A program made the translations under genes and the position numbers. A stretch of DNA of 64,000 nt from Fallopia convolvulus. Lineage: Eukaryota > Streptophyta > Magnoliopsida > Caryophyllales > Polygonaceae. Numbering within the stretch: position 1 is the stretch's first letter; each line of letters starts with the position of its first letter. The stretch is from NCBI GenBank assembly GCA_964016875.1, contig OZ024719.1, positions 27,533,877 through 27,597,876 of the forward strand, in the 5' to 3' direction. This document shows positions 10,500 to 22,458 of this stretch, piece after piece. The notes below the pieces were generated by a model. The model was not told the origin of the DNA. It did no database searches and saw nothing but the letters and a program-made list of their open reading frames with translations.

Positions 10500-11679
10500 T
10501 TTTGGATCGAGATTAGTCTAAATATTTATGGAAACTATATCGGACAGTTCCCACACGCAATGAAAATAATAAACAAGCAGTTAAATAAAATCGGAAGAGA
10601 CAGTTCCTTATAGAGGAACCCCACATCGATCAACTAACCGCGTGAGTAAACCTCTACCTCCACTTGGAGGATTTTCAATGAGTTCCCTTTTCTTTTATTG
10701 CTTAGTTCCCTTCAGTGTTTACAAGGAAGAATATAAACTTCTCTGCTCCTACAAGGACTCTCTCCCTAGGCAACACTATTGTACTCTCTCAACCCTAACA
10801 CTAGTGAACGCTCAAAATCAAAAGGAAAAGTAAACTCAAACCTTACAACCTTCTGTCTCTGCAACCTAACCCCTTAGATTTGGGAACTTCCTTCTTTCTC
10901 CTTTCACTGTTGTGGAGTTGAGCTCGCCGCTAGGGACTTTTCACCACTTGAATGGTCTTTTTAGATAAGCTCTCTAGCTCTCTCTTTGTGTGTTTGGAAA
11001 TTTGTGTATTGTGAAAAGTGGTGTGCAAGGTCACTGTTTAAGGTTATATATAGGAGTGATATTCAACCTTAATCCATTTGAGGCATTTGTCCTAAATGCC
11101 CTTTTTGTCTTGCCCTCCAAGCTTGATCCTTAAGGTAGACATGTGACTTGGTTTGAATATGAAACTTGTCAACTCTTGGATCACATCGGACTGTTGGATG
11201 GTCGTCTTCAACCTGTCGCACAATCTGAAGCCGTCTGGTTCATTGAGAAGCTCTTTTGTCCAATTAGACAGGTTCCCTTGATTTGCACTGAGATGTCACT
11301 TTCACGTGCGCCAGTTCATATACAAAGGAAACTCTCGTCTTCTCAGTTCCTTTTTCTTGGGAACTCTCTTGACTTGAGGGAATCCTGTTCTCCTTAGCTA
11401 GTTCCCATTTCGTGGGAACTTTTGTTTCATTTAGTTCCTTACTCCTTGGGAACTCTAGTTCACCCTGAGGTTGGTCGCATCTTGATCGAGTTCCCTTGAC
11501 ATGAAAACTTTTGTTGCCTCAGTTCCCATGCCTTGGGAACTTTTTCTTCGTATCTATGCTCAACGACGTGCAACTTGTATACTTAGAAATACTTGGCAAA
11601 GAGAATTAATTTTTATGGCGTTTGTCATTATCAAAACAGAGGACGTTGTTCCAGTGTTAATGAATGCGAGTTCCTAACA
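10500..11679 (-). repeat. 5' LTR of the minus SIRE-like element
   Basis: About 1180 bp, starting TGTTAGGAACTC at 11679 on the minus strand. It is rich in repeated GTTCCCA/TGGGAAC motifs, as is the LTR at 55199-56214. A TATATATAGG stretch near 11047 could be the promoter. Confidence 0.75.
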
Positions 11680-11809
11680 CCGACTCAACAATATACAATA
11701 ATTTTTAGGGTAGATTACAAAAAATCATACTTCATACTAGAAGGTTTGGCATGTCCATTGGACGGGGTTGAATATTTTTTCTATGGTTATTATTTTATAA
11801 GTGCACATG
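11680..11809. other. Spacer without recognisable feature
   Basis: About 130 bp of AT-rich DNA between the SIRE-like LTR and the presumed LTR of element A. It may be the flank or the first bases of that LTR. Confidence 0.3.
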
Positions 11810-13154
11810 TGATACACTAGAGTAACTAGGACTTTTTAGCACATTTTATAAGTGTTTTTAGAGTAAAGTTTGAGAGTTGTAATGCTTGTAAGTTGAGTTG
11901 AGAGAATTGAAGAACAAAAGGTTTTAAAGAGGTTTAAGACTTTAAGTGTTCAACCAAGAGTTCATGTGAGGAGTTGTTCGTTGTTGAAGACCTGCGAGCA
12001 TTGGACAACAAACCACTACCGCGGTTGCATTGCAGGAAGAACTGCGATTGTAGGGCACCAAGTCACGATTGCGAGTGGACACTGACTCAGGGATTTCAAA
12101 GATGATTAGTACCGAGATCGCAGGTGCTGAGCTGCGATCGTAAGATTGTTTGAACTCGTGATATGTTATTTCTTTCCCAAGAGTATGAGTTCATCTATCT
12201 TTAGACTTTGGTTTTAGTTTTATTTTTGGATATTTGATTTTTTGAGTTACTTTTAAATCTATTTGTTCCTAGGTTTTGTTATTATCATTCAGACTTTTAT
12301 TTTCATTCTAAGGAAGAGAAACCTTAGCCACCATGCCTATGGAGAACAAAACTCTTTTAGTTGCATTTGCAAGTTGAACCCTTTAATTTGTAAGTTGTGA
12401 GATCTTAAACTCTTATTCTAGCTTTTGCCTTATATTAATTCTCTTTGTTCTTAATTTTGCTTGAATGTTATTGATTTCTTCTGGCTTGATCAATTATTTG
12501 AAGGTGATATCTTTCTATTGCTAGGATTGAGTTTTCTAGTTGAAAAGCTTAATCTTAAGTAGCAAACTATTTAACATTGGGTCGGTTGAACTAATTTATT
12601 GGGAAGAGAGTTAATTGCATGTTGAATATTGATTAGTTATTTGATATTGCATGTTAAATATTGACTGGTTGTTTGATATTGCATGTTGAATATTGACTAG
12701 TTGTTTGATATTGCATGTATCCTTATCTAATCTTTATCTACAATGCTATTGTTGATTTGAATTATGATTGTTTCATGATTAATTGATGATAAGAATTATC
12801 AAGGTTGGTTAACTTGTTAATTTACATAAGATCAGGATAGGAATAACCAAAGGTAATAAACAATTTGAGAAGAGATTGATGATCAACGAACTAATTAAAG
12901 GTGGATGCTTGTGAATGAGACTGTTTTTCCACATTTGCTTCACAAATATGTTTGATTTGTTTAAGTGTTTGCTTGTTTGCTTGTTTTAGATTTAGTAAAT
13001 CAATAAAAAAAAACCATGCTTTTATTCTTAGTTAATAGAACTTTTAACTTAGAAATACTAGTTCCTTTGGGTTCGACCCCGACTTACTAACTATACTTAG
13101 TTAAGTAATTAGGGATTTACTTATGATAAGGCAGCACTGATTTTTAGCATGTCA
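11810..13154 (+). repeat. LTR of element A (left end uncertain)
   Basis: The right end is fixed by the primer-binding site. The left end is placed at TGATAC by analogy with the TGATAT/TGATGT starts of B and C. Between 11990 and 12150 it carries the decayed CGATCG-type boxes (for example CTGCGATTGTAGG, ACCGAGATCGCAGG, CTGCGATCG). Confidence 0.5.
12617..12712 (+). repeat. 32-bp tandem repeat, three copies
   Basis: Three consecutive 32-bp units start with GCATGTTGAATATTGA (12617, 12649, 12681) and differ at a few positions. A truncated fourth unit begins at 12713. The array lies in the LTR of A. Confidence 0.85.
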
Positions 13155-13159
13155 AATTT

Positions 13160-13177
13160 TGGCACCGTTGTAGGGGA
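13160..13177 (+). other. Primer-binding site of element A
   Basis: TGGCACCGTTGTAGGGGA differs at three bases from the tRNA-Asp-type site of Athila elements seen intact at 35947-35964. Confidence 0.65.
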
Positions 13178-13383
13178 ATCTTTATTTATTTCTAAGTTTT
13201 AATTTTATTAACCTTTGTGTGGACCTATCTTATGGTCCACACCCATGCTACTAACTCATCTCTCTCCCCATATGATTTAGAAATCGAGAGGACTTTATCC
13301 AGGTTGAGGTGTGAAATTCACGATAACTTTCCTAAACTACCATTCAATTCGGAATTTGCTATTATGAGATAATAGTTGAACAG

Positions 13384-13716
13384 ACATTGAGGTAGCTGAT
13401 TGCACCAAACTTCCAACAACAATAGTTGGCAGTGCAATTCCTTGGGCTCATTGAAGGTTTCAACTTTGAACTTAAATTTGGATTAATTCATCTTTTGCGC
13501 CAATTCCATGAGCTCAGTGGTGAAGATCCCAACAAGCATATCTATGAATTTAATGTTGTCTACGCTAGCACGAAACCCAAGAATGTAACAAAGGACCAAA
13601 TCAAGTTGATGGTGTTTACTTTTTCTTTGAAGGATACCGCCAATGATTGGTTCTATTATCTTGCTCCTAGAATGATTGACACATGGGCCAAAATGAAGGA
13701 GGCGTTCCTTGAAAAG
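13384..13716 (+). pseudogene. Element A gag, first part
   Basis: This encodes the start of an Athila-type capsid: FNFELKFGLIHLLRQF, then GEDPNKHIYEF, then FSLKDTANDWFYYL and MKEAFLEK. The plant consensus here is GL-I-H-L-L-P-x-F-x-G-L-x-G-E-D-P. Two in-frame TAG codons lie before the open segment that begins at 13426. The protein breaks exactly at LEK, where element B is inserted, and resumes at 25645 with C-F-P. Confidence 0.75.
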
Positions 13717-15207
13717 TGATATTCATGTTTTTAGTGTAGTTTTTAGTGTGCTTCTTAGTTTGTTTAGGTTTAGTTTTAGTAGTTTTTAGAGTTAGTATTG
13801 GGTGTTTTTGGATAAGTTTGCAAATTTTGTGAAAAGTATGGAAGCTACTCCGTTTTGTGTATTTTTGTAGGTTTTGAGCAGGAAAGATCGCTTTTAAAAG
13901 CTGAATTGAAGTGTTGTGGTGGAGGTCGGAAGAACATGAAGATAATGAAGCAAAGTCCAAGATTTAAGTGAAGAAGAGTTGGAGAAAGCCAAATCCCAGG
14001 CCCGTTAACGAACCTGTGAAGGGTCGTTAACGAGGTATAAAGATAGAATTTTTCGGTGAATTTTGTGATTCCTACCGACCCTGTGCGGAGGTCGTTAAAG
14101 AAGTCTCCGTGTCGGTAGAGTTTTAACTGATTTTAGGGTTGTTATATCTTATATATTTTATCTTGTTATCTTTTAGGGTTAGTTTTTATCTTTTGGGCTT
14201 TTTAATAAGATAGCTTTTTAGATAGATTAGTTTCTCTATAAATACACTTGTTCCCTCTTTAGTTTTAATATCATCGGTCGTTCAAGTAAGGAGGGAGAAA
14301 ATTTAGAGAATCGATATTTAGAGGACGAGAGATGAGAGAGAAGATAATGAGCTGGTTCGTTCGAGAGAAGAGCTAGGATTGTTAATCAGATTTTCTTGGG
14401 GTTTTTGTTCTGTGTTTTCGGTTTCTTCAGGTTATTGTAAAACGATATTTCTCTTATTAATTTTAAGTAAGATTGTTTTGATTTCAACTTTTTCTCTTGT
14501 TAAAGTTGTTTGCTTTATTACCATGAGTAGTGAGTAGTTTTCCTATCTAGGGTCGGGGTTGAAACCCGGCATAATTATGCATGTTTGACGAGTGAGTTGA
14601 TGTTTTGAATGCCTTTTATCTGTTTTTTAGATTGCTTGTTCTGCTTGTGCTTAGACAATAGTCAAAGTAATTTGAGTTTGCAATTTGATCGAAAGAGAAA
14701 GTTGTTAACTTGAAGGTTGATATTGTTCGATTACGAAAGTTTCGAGCTTTGGATCCAAAACAAGTGATTGAGTGAATTGATTTATGAGAATTGATTGATT
14801 TGCTTGCTAGTCAACGAAAGTTGATGAATTTATCTCTTTAAAGGCATGATCTTTATCATCTTGTGAGTTTATATGCATGGCTATGTTGTGGTAACCCTTG
14901 TCCTAGATTTTTATTCTTAATTGAGTTTGCATTCGTTACATTCGTTATCGAGTTAGTTCCTCGGTACCGAACCTAAATTTAGGTCGTTATTTCTGTGATT
15001 CGTAGTGTTACCCAGGTTCGTTAATGACCCTGACAAAGTCGTTAACGAGGTTGGTCGTGTTTGTTTTTCTGTTGTTTTGCTTGTTTTTCCTGTTTTTAGT
15101 AGTTGATAGACAAACAACCGTGCTTCCCGTGGAACGATCCTGACTTCGCTATACTCGGCGGGGTCTTGACTTATAAATTTATTTGTTTTCAAGTAACCCT
15201 CTCAACA
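13717..15207 (+). repeat. 5' LTR of element B
   Basis: 1491 bp from TGATATTCATG to CTCAACA. It contains CGTTAACG boxes at 14003, 14025 and 15040, mutated partners near 14093 and 15019, and a TATA box at 14235. It is near-identical to 24152-25639 and more distant from the solo LTR at 15788. Confidence 0.9.
14235..14243 (+). promoter_or_regulatory. TATA box in B LTR
   Basis: CTATAAATA, with the paired CGTTAACG boxes about 140-230 bp upstream. The same arrangement occurs in the 3' LTR near 24668. Confidence 0.6.
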
Positions 15208-15210
15208 AAT

Positions 15211-15228
15211 TGGCGACGTTGCCGGGGA
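15211..15228 (+). other. Primer-binding site of element B
   Basis: TGGCGACGTTGCCGGGGA, one base from the Athila tRNA-Asp-type consensus, three bases after the LTR end. Confidence 0.8.
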
Positions 15229-15417
15229 GCAACAGTGTTTGTTTGTTTATCTGTGGGTCTGGGAATATCCCGACCCCGTTTTTTGTTTTGATTTCGTTTT
15301 CTTTGTTTGTTTTCTCAGCGTATACCAGCAGGACGTCGTAGGCTCGAATTTGACAACATCGGTTATTATTCAGAGCCCGAACGCTCCTTGCACCGTAGAC
15401 ACATAAAAAACCAAGTC

Positions 15418-18400
15418 ATGGCTACACCTGAAGAATTGGCTCGATAGATGGAAGTCCTCTAGAAGCGGATGGAGGAACTACAAGCCGATAGAGATGCCGT
15501 TGCTGCTGAGGCTGAACGTCAACGACTCAACAGTGCTCGTCTACAAGAAGAACTGAATGCCTATGCAAGGAATGCCAAGCAATATATGCATGCAGAACTG
15601 AGGGTGCCGGAGTCTGCAATAGTGCTTCTAGAGATAGAGAAGACCTTTGAGATTAAGTCTCAATTTATATCCTTGATAAAAAAAGGCTCAGTTTGAGGGA
15701 ACCCTACTGAGTGCCCTATGGAACATATTAGAAATTTTCTTGATTTATGTGACACCATAGCTGCTGAAGGTGTCTCACTTGAATATGTGATGTTCATGTT
15801 TTTGGTATAGTTTTTAGTGTGTTTTTTAAGTTTGTTAGGTTTAGTTTTAGTAGTTTTAGGGTTAGTATTGTGTGTTTTTGGATGGTTTTGCATATTTTGT
15901 GAAAAGTATGGGAGCTACTCCGTTTTGTGTCTTTTTGTAGGTTTTTAGCAAGGAAACGGTGCTTTTTGGAGCTGATTGGAATGCTATGGTGGAGGACGGA
16001 AGAATACGAGATAAAGGAGTCGAAGTCAAGATTTTTGGAGTTGAAGTGTTGAAGAAAGCCAAATCCAGGCTCGTTAACGAGGCTGTGAAGGGTCGTTAAC
16101 GAGGCTTAGAGATAGAGTTTTTCAAGAGTTCGTTGTGATGTTTACCGACCCTGTGCAAAAATTTATTCTGTGTCGGTAGGGTTTTTAATGAGTTTTAGGG
16201 TTATTATATTTTATATTTTAGGTCTTGTTATCTTTCTAGGTTTTATTTCTTTCTTTTTAGAGTTAGTTTCTATCTTTTAGGAAAGTTTTTATCTTCTAGC
16301 CTTTTTTATTAGATAGCTTTATTAGTATAAATACCCTTCTTTTCTAGCCTAAAGGGGGGTTTTTCGAGTAGTAGACCGATTGGAAGAGCCGAGAGAGAGA
16401 GAGTCGAGTCGGAAATGAGGACGAGCCGAGGTGGAACTAGAGTAAAGCCAAGGTCGTTAATCGTGTTTTCAATTCGGTGTTCTTGTTGTTTTCGGTTTCT
16501 TCTGAAGTGTGTAAGACGATATTTTTTTTTAGTAATTTGAAGTAGTTTTGTTTTCAATGTTTTCTCTTATTGAAGTTGTTTGCTTTATAGTTATGAATAG
16601 TGAGTAGTTTTCCTATCTAGGGTCGGGGTTAAACCTGGCATAGTTATGCATGGTTTTATGAGTAAGATGATGTGTTGAATGCCTTTTATCTATTTTTAGA
16701 TTGCTTGTTGTGTTTATGCCTAGATGAGAATCGGGGTGATTTGAGTTTTTAACTTGATTGAAAGAGAAAGTTATAGACTTGAAGGTTGATATTGTTCGAT
16801 TGTGAAAGTTTCGAGGATTGGATCCAAAACAAGTGATTGAGTGAATTAGTTTATGAGAGTAGATTGATTTGCTTGCTAATCAACGAAAGTTGATGAATTT
16901 ATCTATTTAAAGGCATGATCTTTATCTTCTTACGAGTTTATATGCATGGCTATGTTGTGGCAACCCTTGTCCTAGATTTTTGTTCTTATTTGAATTTCTT
17001 CGGTTATATTCATTACTGAGATCGTTGCCTCGGTACCGAACCTGTTCTTAGGTCATTAGTGTGTGTTTTTGTAGTGTTATCCAAGTTCGTTAACGACCTT
17101 GACAAAGTCGTTAACGAGGTTGGTCGTGAGTGTGTTGTGTTGTTTTGCTTTGTTTTATCTTTCTTAGTAGTTTGATAGAAAAACAATCATGCTTCCCGTG
17201 GAACGATCCTGACTCCCCTATACTCAGCGGGGTCTTGATATAAATTTATTTGTTGTCAAGAAACCCTATCAACAATATGTTCTATTGAAAGCTTTTAGGT
17301 GGTATCTTACTGGAAAGGCCCTAAGCTGGTTGGAGAGCATACCTCCTAAATCTATCAGAACTTGGAAGGCTTTGTATGATCAATTTCTTACAAAGTATTT
17401 CCCTCCTGCCGGGACCACGGAGTTGAGAAAACGCATCACCTCCTATCATCAGCTGCCTAATGAGACCTTTGTAGAGACATGGGAAAGATTTAAAGAGATG
17501 CTTAGACAGTGACCTACCCATGGGCAACCTTTATTTGTTCACCAAGAAATCTTTTCCCAGGGTATTAATGCAGAGATGAAGAACCGCATTAACACGCATA
17601 TAGCGTGCGGTTTTATAAAGATGGATCCCACATCTGCATGGGATTTGCTGGACAAGCTGTCTAACTATGATGCCATGTATGGTACCTAGCAATCACCCCA
17701 GCCCCAGAGGTGTCTCTACATGCCTAATAAGGAAGATGTTGACACAGATGTCAAAAATCATTTTCTGCAAGACAAGGTCAACCGCTTGAAGAAGCAGGTT
17801 AGTTTTATGAAATCTTCTCAATCTTGTCAAGAATGTGGCTCTTCTACCCATAGTACTTCTGCTTGCACTAACATAGAGCAAGTGAGAGCCTTTGAGACAT
17901 ATGCTGAAGAAAAATTATATGAGAGGCCCATACAGGAAACAACCTAGTAATTTTGACAGGTCAAACAATTATCCAATATGGGGGAATCAAAATCGGAATT
18001 CTATCTATGCAGCGCCCCCATTGGATAGAAGACATGCACCATATCAACCTCCAGGCTATCAAGAGCCACCATCATGGGTACAAGGGTTATAGGAAGGCAT
18101 TAACGGAGTTCAAGCCAACCTTAATAGCTAATTAAAAAGATGGGGAGATTTCGATGTGTGGAAGAAGAATGTTGACTCCCAACTAGGGAACCTCGCTGCA
18201 CAGATTCCAAGACCACAAGGGCAACTCCCGGGCCGTCCCGAGGAGAACCCTAGGGGACAAATAGCAGCGGTGCACCTTAGGAGTGGGAAGACACTACCGG
18301 AGCGTGTCCAGGCTAAAGAGAAGAGCCCTGAAACTAATGAAGAAGCCACGACTCAGCTCGTTAACGAACCAGAGAGGGTTGTTACCAAACCTGCACACCA

Positions 18401-19313
18401 TGGTGACCATTCTCCCAGGGTCTCTAACGACTCCAAGCCTGGTAAGTTTCCTAATCCGAGCTCCTCTCTCAATCCCAGGCTCGTTAACGACCCAAAAAGG
18501 GTCGGTAACGACCCTCCGAGTGTACCGATCGACCTTGATGTCGACCTGGTAGCATCACCTCTCGAGCCCGATTTGGTTCCGAGGATGGTGAAATCTCTCC
18601 CTTTTCCTAACAAGAAATCAAAGGACTCTACTGAGAGTAAGTTCAAGCGTTTCGTAAAGATTCTCCAGGGCATAAATATTTCTATCCCATTCTTTGAGGC
18701 CCTAAGAAAAATGTCGGCTTACACAAAATTCTTGAAAGATATTCTTAGCAGGAAAAGATCCATTACAGAGCTGCAAGATGAGGTCCGATCCATCGCTTTA
18801 CCGAAGAAATTAGGCGACCCAGGGAGATTTGCCATAACAATTGGCATAGGCGACCATAAATTCAAGACTCTATGTGATTTGGGAGCCAGTGCTAGTCTAC
18901 TCCCTCTTTCAATCTGGTCTAAGTCTAATATGGGACCATTGGATCCTGTAAACATGAATCTCTACATGGCAGACGGATCATGCGTAAAAGCTACAGGAGT
19001 CGTAGACGATTATCCCATTCAAGTTGGGAAATTCTTTATTCCAAATGATTTTATCGTCCTCGACATGCCTGAAGACCCTCAAGTCCCCATCATATTAGGC
19101 AAACCATTCCTAGCTACAGCAGGTGCCAGGGTAGACGTGCGGAAAGGACTCCTCACTTTTGATATTGGAGAGGAACGCGTGGAATTCAGCCTCGACCAGA
19201 AAGCTAATGACCCAACTACGGTTGCACAGATTGAGTTGACCCAGCTAGACTTCGACATAGTTGTTCCTATAGACCCTCCTCCAATTAGCAAAGAGGATGA
19301 GAATTTCACATAG
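15418..19313 (+). pseudogene. Element B gag-protease, split by a solo LTR
   Basis: The polyprotein starts MATPEELAR at 15418, with a coiled-coil N terminus (MEELQADRDAVAAEAERQR), then QYMHAELRVPES. It is interrupted at 15787 by the solo LTR and resumes at 17280 with the capsid core (W-Y-L-T-G-K-A-L-S-W-L-E-S, KYFPPAGTTELRKRI, FVETWERFKEMLRQ). A zinc knuckle with CQECGSSTHST follows. After LRSGKTLPERV comes a linker made of repeated N-D-P units encoded by the CGTTAACG boxes. The aspartic protease lies at about 18790-19190 with KLGDPGRFAITIGIG, CDLGASASLLPLSIW, and PIILGKPFLATAGARVDV. Stops (two TAG before 15469, one near 15694, TGA at 17510-17512, TAG near 17687) and a frameshift near 17940 inactivate it. 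The protease part, 18156-19313, is fully open. Confidence 0.88.
15788..17274 (+). repeat. Solo LTR of the B family
   Basis: A single 1487-bp LTR starts TGATGTTCATG and ends CTATCAACA. It is flanked by a perfect 5-bp duplication ATATG (15783-15787 and 17275-17279). Removing it restores the gag frame of B. It carries four CGTTAACG octamers (16072, 16094, 17088, 17109). A whole element inserted here and was then reduced by LTR-LTR recombination. Confidence 0.9.
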
Positions 19314-20916
19314 AGCCCTACCGACCCTCCATGTTCCAATACCGTGCTCCTCATGCAAGGCTATAATGAAGGAATCGTTAGCACATGATCGGTAACGGCT
19401 CCAACGACCTCAGTGTTAACATCGTTTCAAAAAAATCAAGGTGAGTACTCTAACCATGAATTTACTAATACCGGTTATGATTCTTCTTCATATTCTATTC
19501 TACACTGTACCCCACCATTTCTGCGATAAAGGAGTCCATAACCCCTTGGTTTTCGGATTTCACTAACCCTTGTGTAGGAATACCGGGCATATTACTAGAA
19601 GATAAAGGACCAAATTTAGTGACGAGAGTTGATAATGTTTACAACGCTAGGTATGGGGTCCCTCAAAACCCCGACTTAGCTACAAGAGAACCACCTTGAG
19701 CCAAGGTAAGTACGTCGGGCTAACGATGTTAAAAATAGCGCTTACGGGAGGCAACCCGGTTTTAGTTTAGTTTAGTTTTTCTCTTTCTTTTTAGATATTT
19801 TTCCTAGCTTTCTTTTAAGTTTTTTTCAGTAGTTTAGAAGTTAGCAAGATAGGGTTGTTTTTAGGCTAACCTGAAACAGGAGTTGGGCTCGGAAAATCAC
19901 TCAAAAGAGGTCATGTAGGCTCGTTAACGACCCCCACCAAGGTCGTTAACAACCCATTTGGCGATCCGAATTCGGGAAAACGGGCAGGTAAGTATTTTTG
20001 ACCTAATCTATCCTATATTTTTACTTGTGCCGCCCCTTTTTACCCTCTTCCCCTACCTCTAGCCCTCTCCTATAAAACCCTTCCAAAACTCCCAAAATCC
20101 CACCCTCAAATCTTTCAATCTAATGCTTAAATCTCTCAATCAATCCTACCGATCTCTGCCCACCACCAATCGGTACCCACACCACCACGCTAGACCCGGA
20201 ATCCCACTTCGTTAACGAACCCGCGACCCTTGCATTCGTTACTAGTGAGAAATCAAGCTTGTTAACCACTCTCGATTTCAATCTTGTTCTTCAATTTCTC
20301 AATCCAACGGTATGATTTCTAAACCCTAACTCTCTATTTGCAAGATTCATGATATATAGGGTAAAAATTTCATATCTTGATCTTGTTTGATATGATTGAT
20401 TTGCATGTCTATTTCGATCAATAATCTTGTGCTCCTTCTATTGGTGTTTGATCTTGATTTATGATGGTTTGTTCTTGGTCAATTTGCATTGGAATTTTAA
20501 TTAGAAAAAGCATGAACTACCTTGTTCTTTAAATTGAGTTTGATCATCACCATGTGTTTTTGGGCAAATTTTGACATGTTCGGGTGGATAATGGAGCAAG
20601 TATGGGGTGCATATGCATGATTGTGTGTTTTGTGTGGGATTGTGTTGGTTTCATGCTTGATTCGTTTCTGAAATTGTGGAGTTTTAGAACTCGGAAATTG
20701 CATATGGTTATCGCCCAGACTCGTTAACGACCTGTCTAGGTTCGTTAACGACCCTGCTATTTATCCGGTTCTAACCGCAAGCCCAGGTTCGTTAACGACG
20801 CCAATTGGGTCATTAACGAGGCACTTCGAGAGCATTTTTGAGACCAAGTATGGGGTCTCTTCGCTATTGATTTGTGTGGATCTTATCTTGGACAATTCAT
20901 ATTTTTGTAGGTCCAT
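19314..20916 (+). other. Element B non-coding interval between protease and ATHILA-type ORF
   Basis: This is where pol would lie in an autonomous Athila. I see no reverse transcriptase, RNase H or integrase motif in any frame. It holds the GGGAGGCAACCC hairpin (19745-19758), GTATGGGGTC (19651) and AAGTATGGGGT (20846), and CGTTAACG boxes at 19922, 20210, 20722, 20743 and 20790. Confidence 0.75.
19745..19758 (+). promoter_or_regulatory. Conserved hairpin CGGG-AGGCAA-CCCG, element B
   Basis: It is preceded by GCGCTT at 19738. The same GCGCTT plus hairpin follows the protease ORF of element C (39101-39124) with a longer stem. The role is unknown; an RNA-level signal is plausible. Confidence 0.6.
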
Positions 20917-22458
20917 ATGGAAAGTTCTAGCCGAGCTGCAACAAGAGCCCAAAAGAAGAAGAGGAATCAATGGTGCCCGTCTCCTTCGCGCATGGACAAT
21001 GTGATTTTGCGCACCCAAGCACAAGCTGGCCGCTTCAACACCATCTTGGATCGAGGCCACTGCACTAGGTGGTTCTCGAGATCAAGTGCAAAGTCCATGG
21101 GGATTTACAAGGATGTCAAGCACGCCTTTCCTATTCTCGGGGTGCCTCATTTGCTAAAGAAGGAGGCGACACCGCACTTCCCTGCCCTTACTTCCGAATT
21201 CTTGGCTACTCTTGAGACAAGATTCCCAACCAAGACCTCGGCAAGGCGGATAAGATTCCGACTCGGCAATGTCAGTCACGAGTACACAATGGAGGAGTTC
21301 AATGGTATTCTTGAGCTCCCTAATCCTTCTCGGAATCACAAGATCAAGGACTACAAGGTGACAAGGACTTGGAGCTATATTTCTTGGGAAATAGAGCCCT
21401 CTACTGCAGCACTTTCCAGGGCAAGCATCATCAACCCCATTTTCCGGATCATTCTCCGTGTCTTAGCTGCTACATTTTGGCCCAAGAGAGAGTTGAATAG
21501 GCCAATATGGACGGAAGTTGCATGCCTCCGAACCATACTCTTTGAGGATCCCGCCCCATTGAACTTTGGGTACAAGTGGCTACAATATGTTGAGAATTAG
21601 GGGATCAAGTCAAAAGAGGTGTGGTGAGAAAATTTGGTTAGTCTCATAGCGGCCAACCTCGGTGTCGATCTATCCCTCTACACACTGAGCCATGCCCAAT
21701 TGCTCGACAGGAACTACTGGTTTGCTTCCAACATTTTTACTCAGGCTGTGGGAGGGTATACCACCAAAATTCAAGGCCAAGATGTCCCCGTCACCTTAGC
21801 CAACATGGAGCTTCTTTACGTACCAAATTGGCACGAGACATGGACGGGTCATGCATTCCCATTGGATAAAAAACCGCAAGATGAGCAGTCTTTGAGGCCG
21901 TGTGCAACACGGTTTCCTAGAGAATGAGAAGCAATGGATGAAGATGATGAAGAAACAGAGGCAGGCACGAAAGAACTCAATATCGGGGACCACGACCTCG
22001 ATACCGAGGTTCTGGGCAACAACAGCTTCGTTAACGAGCCACCCAGGGTCGTTAACGATTACTTCGAGGCTACTACCGAGGTACACAGCTTCGGTAACGA
22101 CCCTCCACCGCCACTTGTCGAGCCACATTCTTATGGTCTTATGCCCTACAATCCGGTAATTTTTCAAGACCACTTCCAGCCTCACAACCACTATCAACCA
22201 CCTCCTCATCCCACTTACACTAGATCGAGTGTCCCACCTCCATGGGCCGAAGATCTATCGTCTCAGATGCAGCAACTTCACCTACAACAAACACTCATCC
22301 ACTAGAGGATGGATAGGTGGGAGAGTATCTATTACGCTCGTATGGCGCTAGATGATGCGAGGCATCAGCAAAGAGAGGCGGATGATGCAGAGCGTTGGAG
22401 AACGATGTACGATTTGATGGGGAACTTCGAGCACCGGTTCCCACCACAAAGGCGCTGA
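20917..22458 (+). pseudogene. ATHILA-type ORF of element B
   Basis: A single reading frame of 514 codons from ATG 20917 to TGA 22456-22458. It has internal stops at 21598-21600 (TAG), near 21625 (TGA), at 21925-21927 (TGA) and near 22303 (TAG). The N terminus is basic (RAQKKKRNQW). The folded part has FPALTSEFLATLETRF, YTMEEFNGILELP, PIFRIILRVLAATFW and WLQYVEN, which I recognise as the ATHILA ORF-1 family of unknown function. The C-terminal third is acidic, then Pro/His-rich, and includes V-N-E-P-P-R-V-V-N-D-Y encoded by CGTTAACG boxes, ending in a charged helix. It sits where an env-like gene would be. The homologue in element C is at 40388-42193. Confidence 0.8.

Larger units (their letters stand above)
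9017..11679 (-). mobile_element. SIRE-like Copia element, internally deleted
   Basis: On the minus strand the order is 5' LTR (10500-11679), an initiator-Met primer site (10486-10497), gag (about 9500-10442) and a partial 3' LTR (9017-9482). All of pol is gone: gag just past its zinc knuckle runs into the middle of the LTR. The LTRs and gag resemble those of the SIRE-like element at 55199-64000, including the LTR start (TGTTAGGAACTC against TGTTGGGACCTC) and the shared GTTTTGATAATG block. Confidence 0.8.

Noticed and set aside
15211..15228. tRNA gene suggested by the tRNA-complementary sequences after LTRs
   Set aside because: Only 12-18 bases complementary to a tRNA 3' end are present at each site; they are primer-binding sites.
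19314..20916. Hidden pol gene in element B between protease and the ATHILA-type ORF
   Set aside because: I looked for reverse transcriptase, RNase H and integrase hallmarks in all frames and saw none; the interval is rich in boxes and AT sequence.
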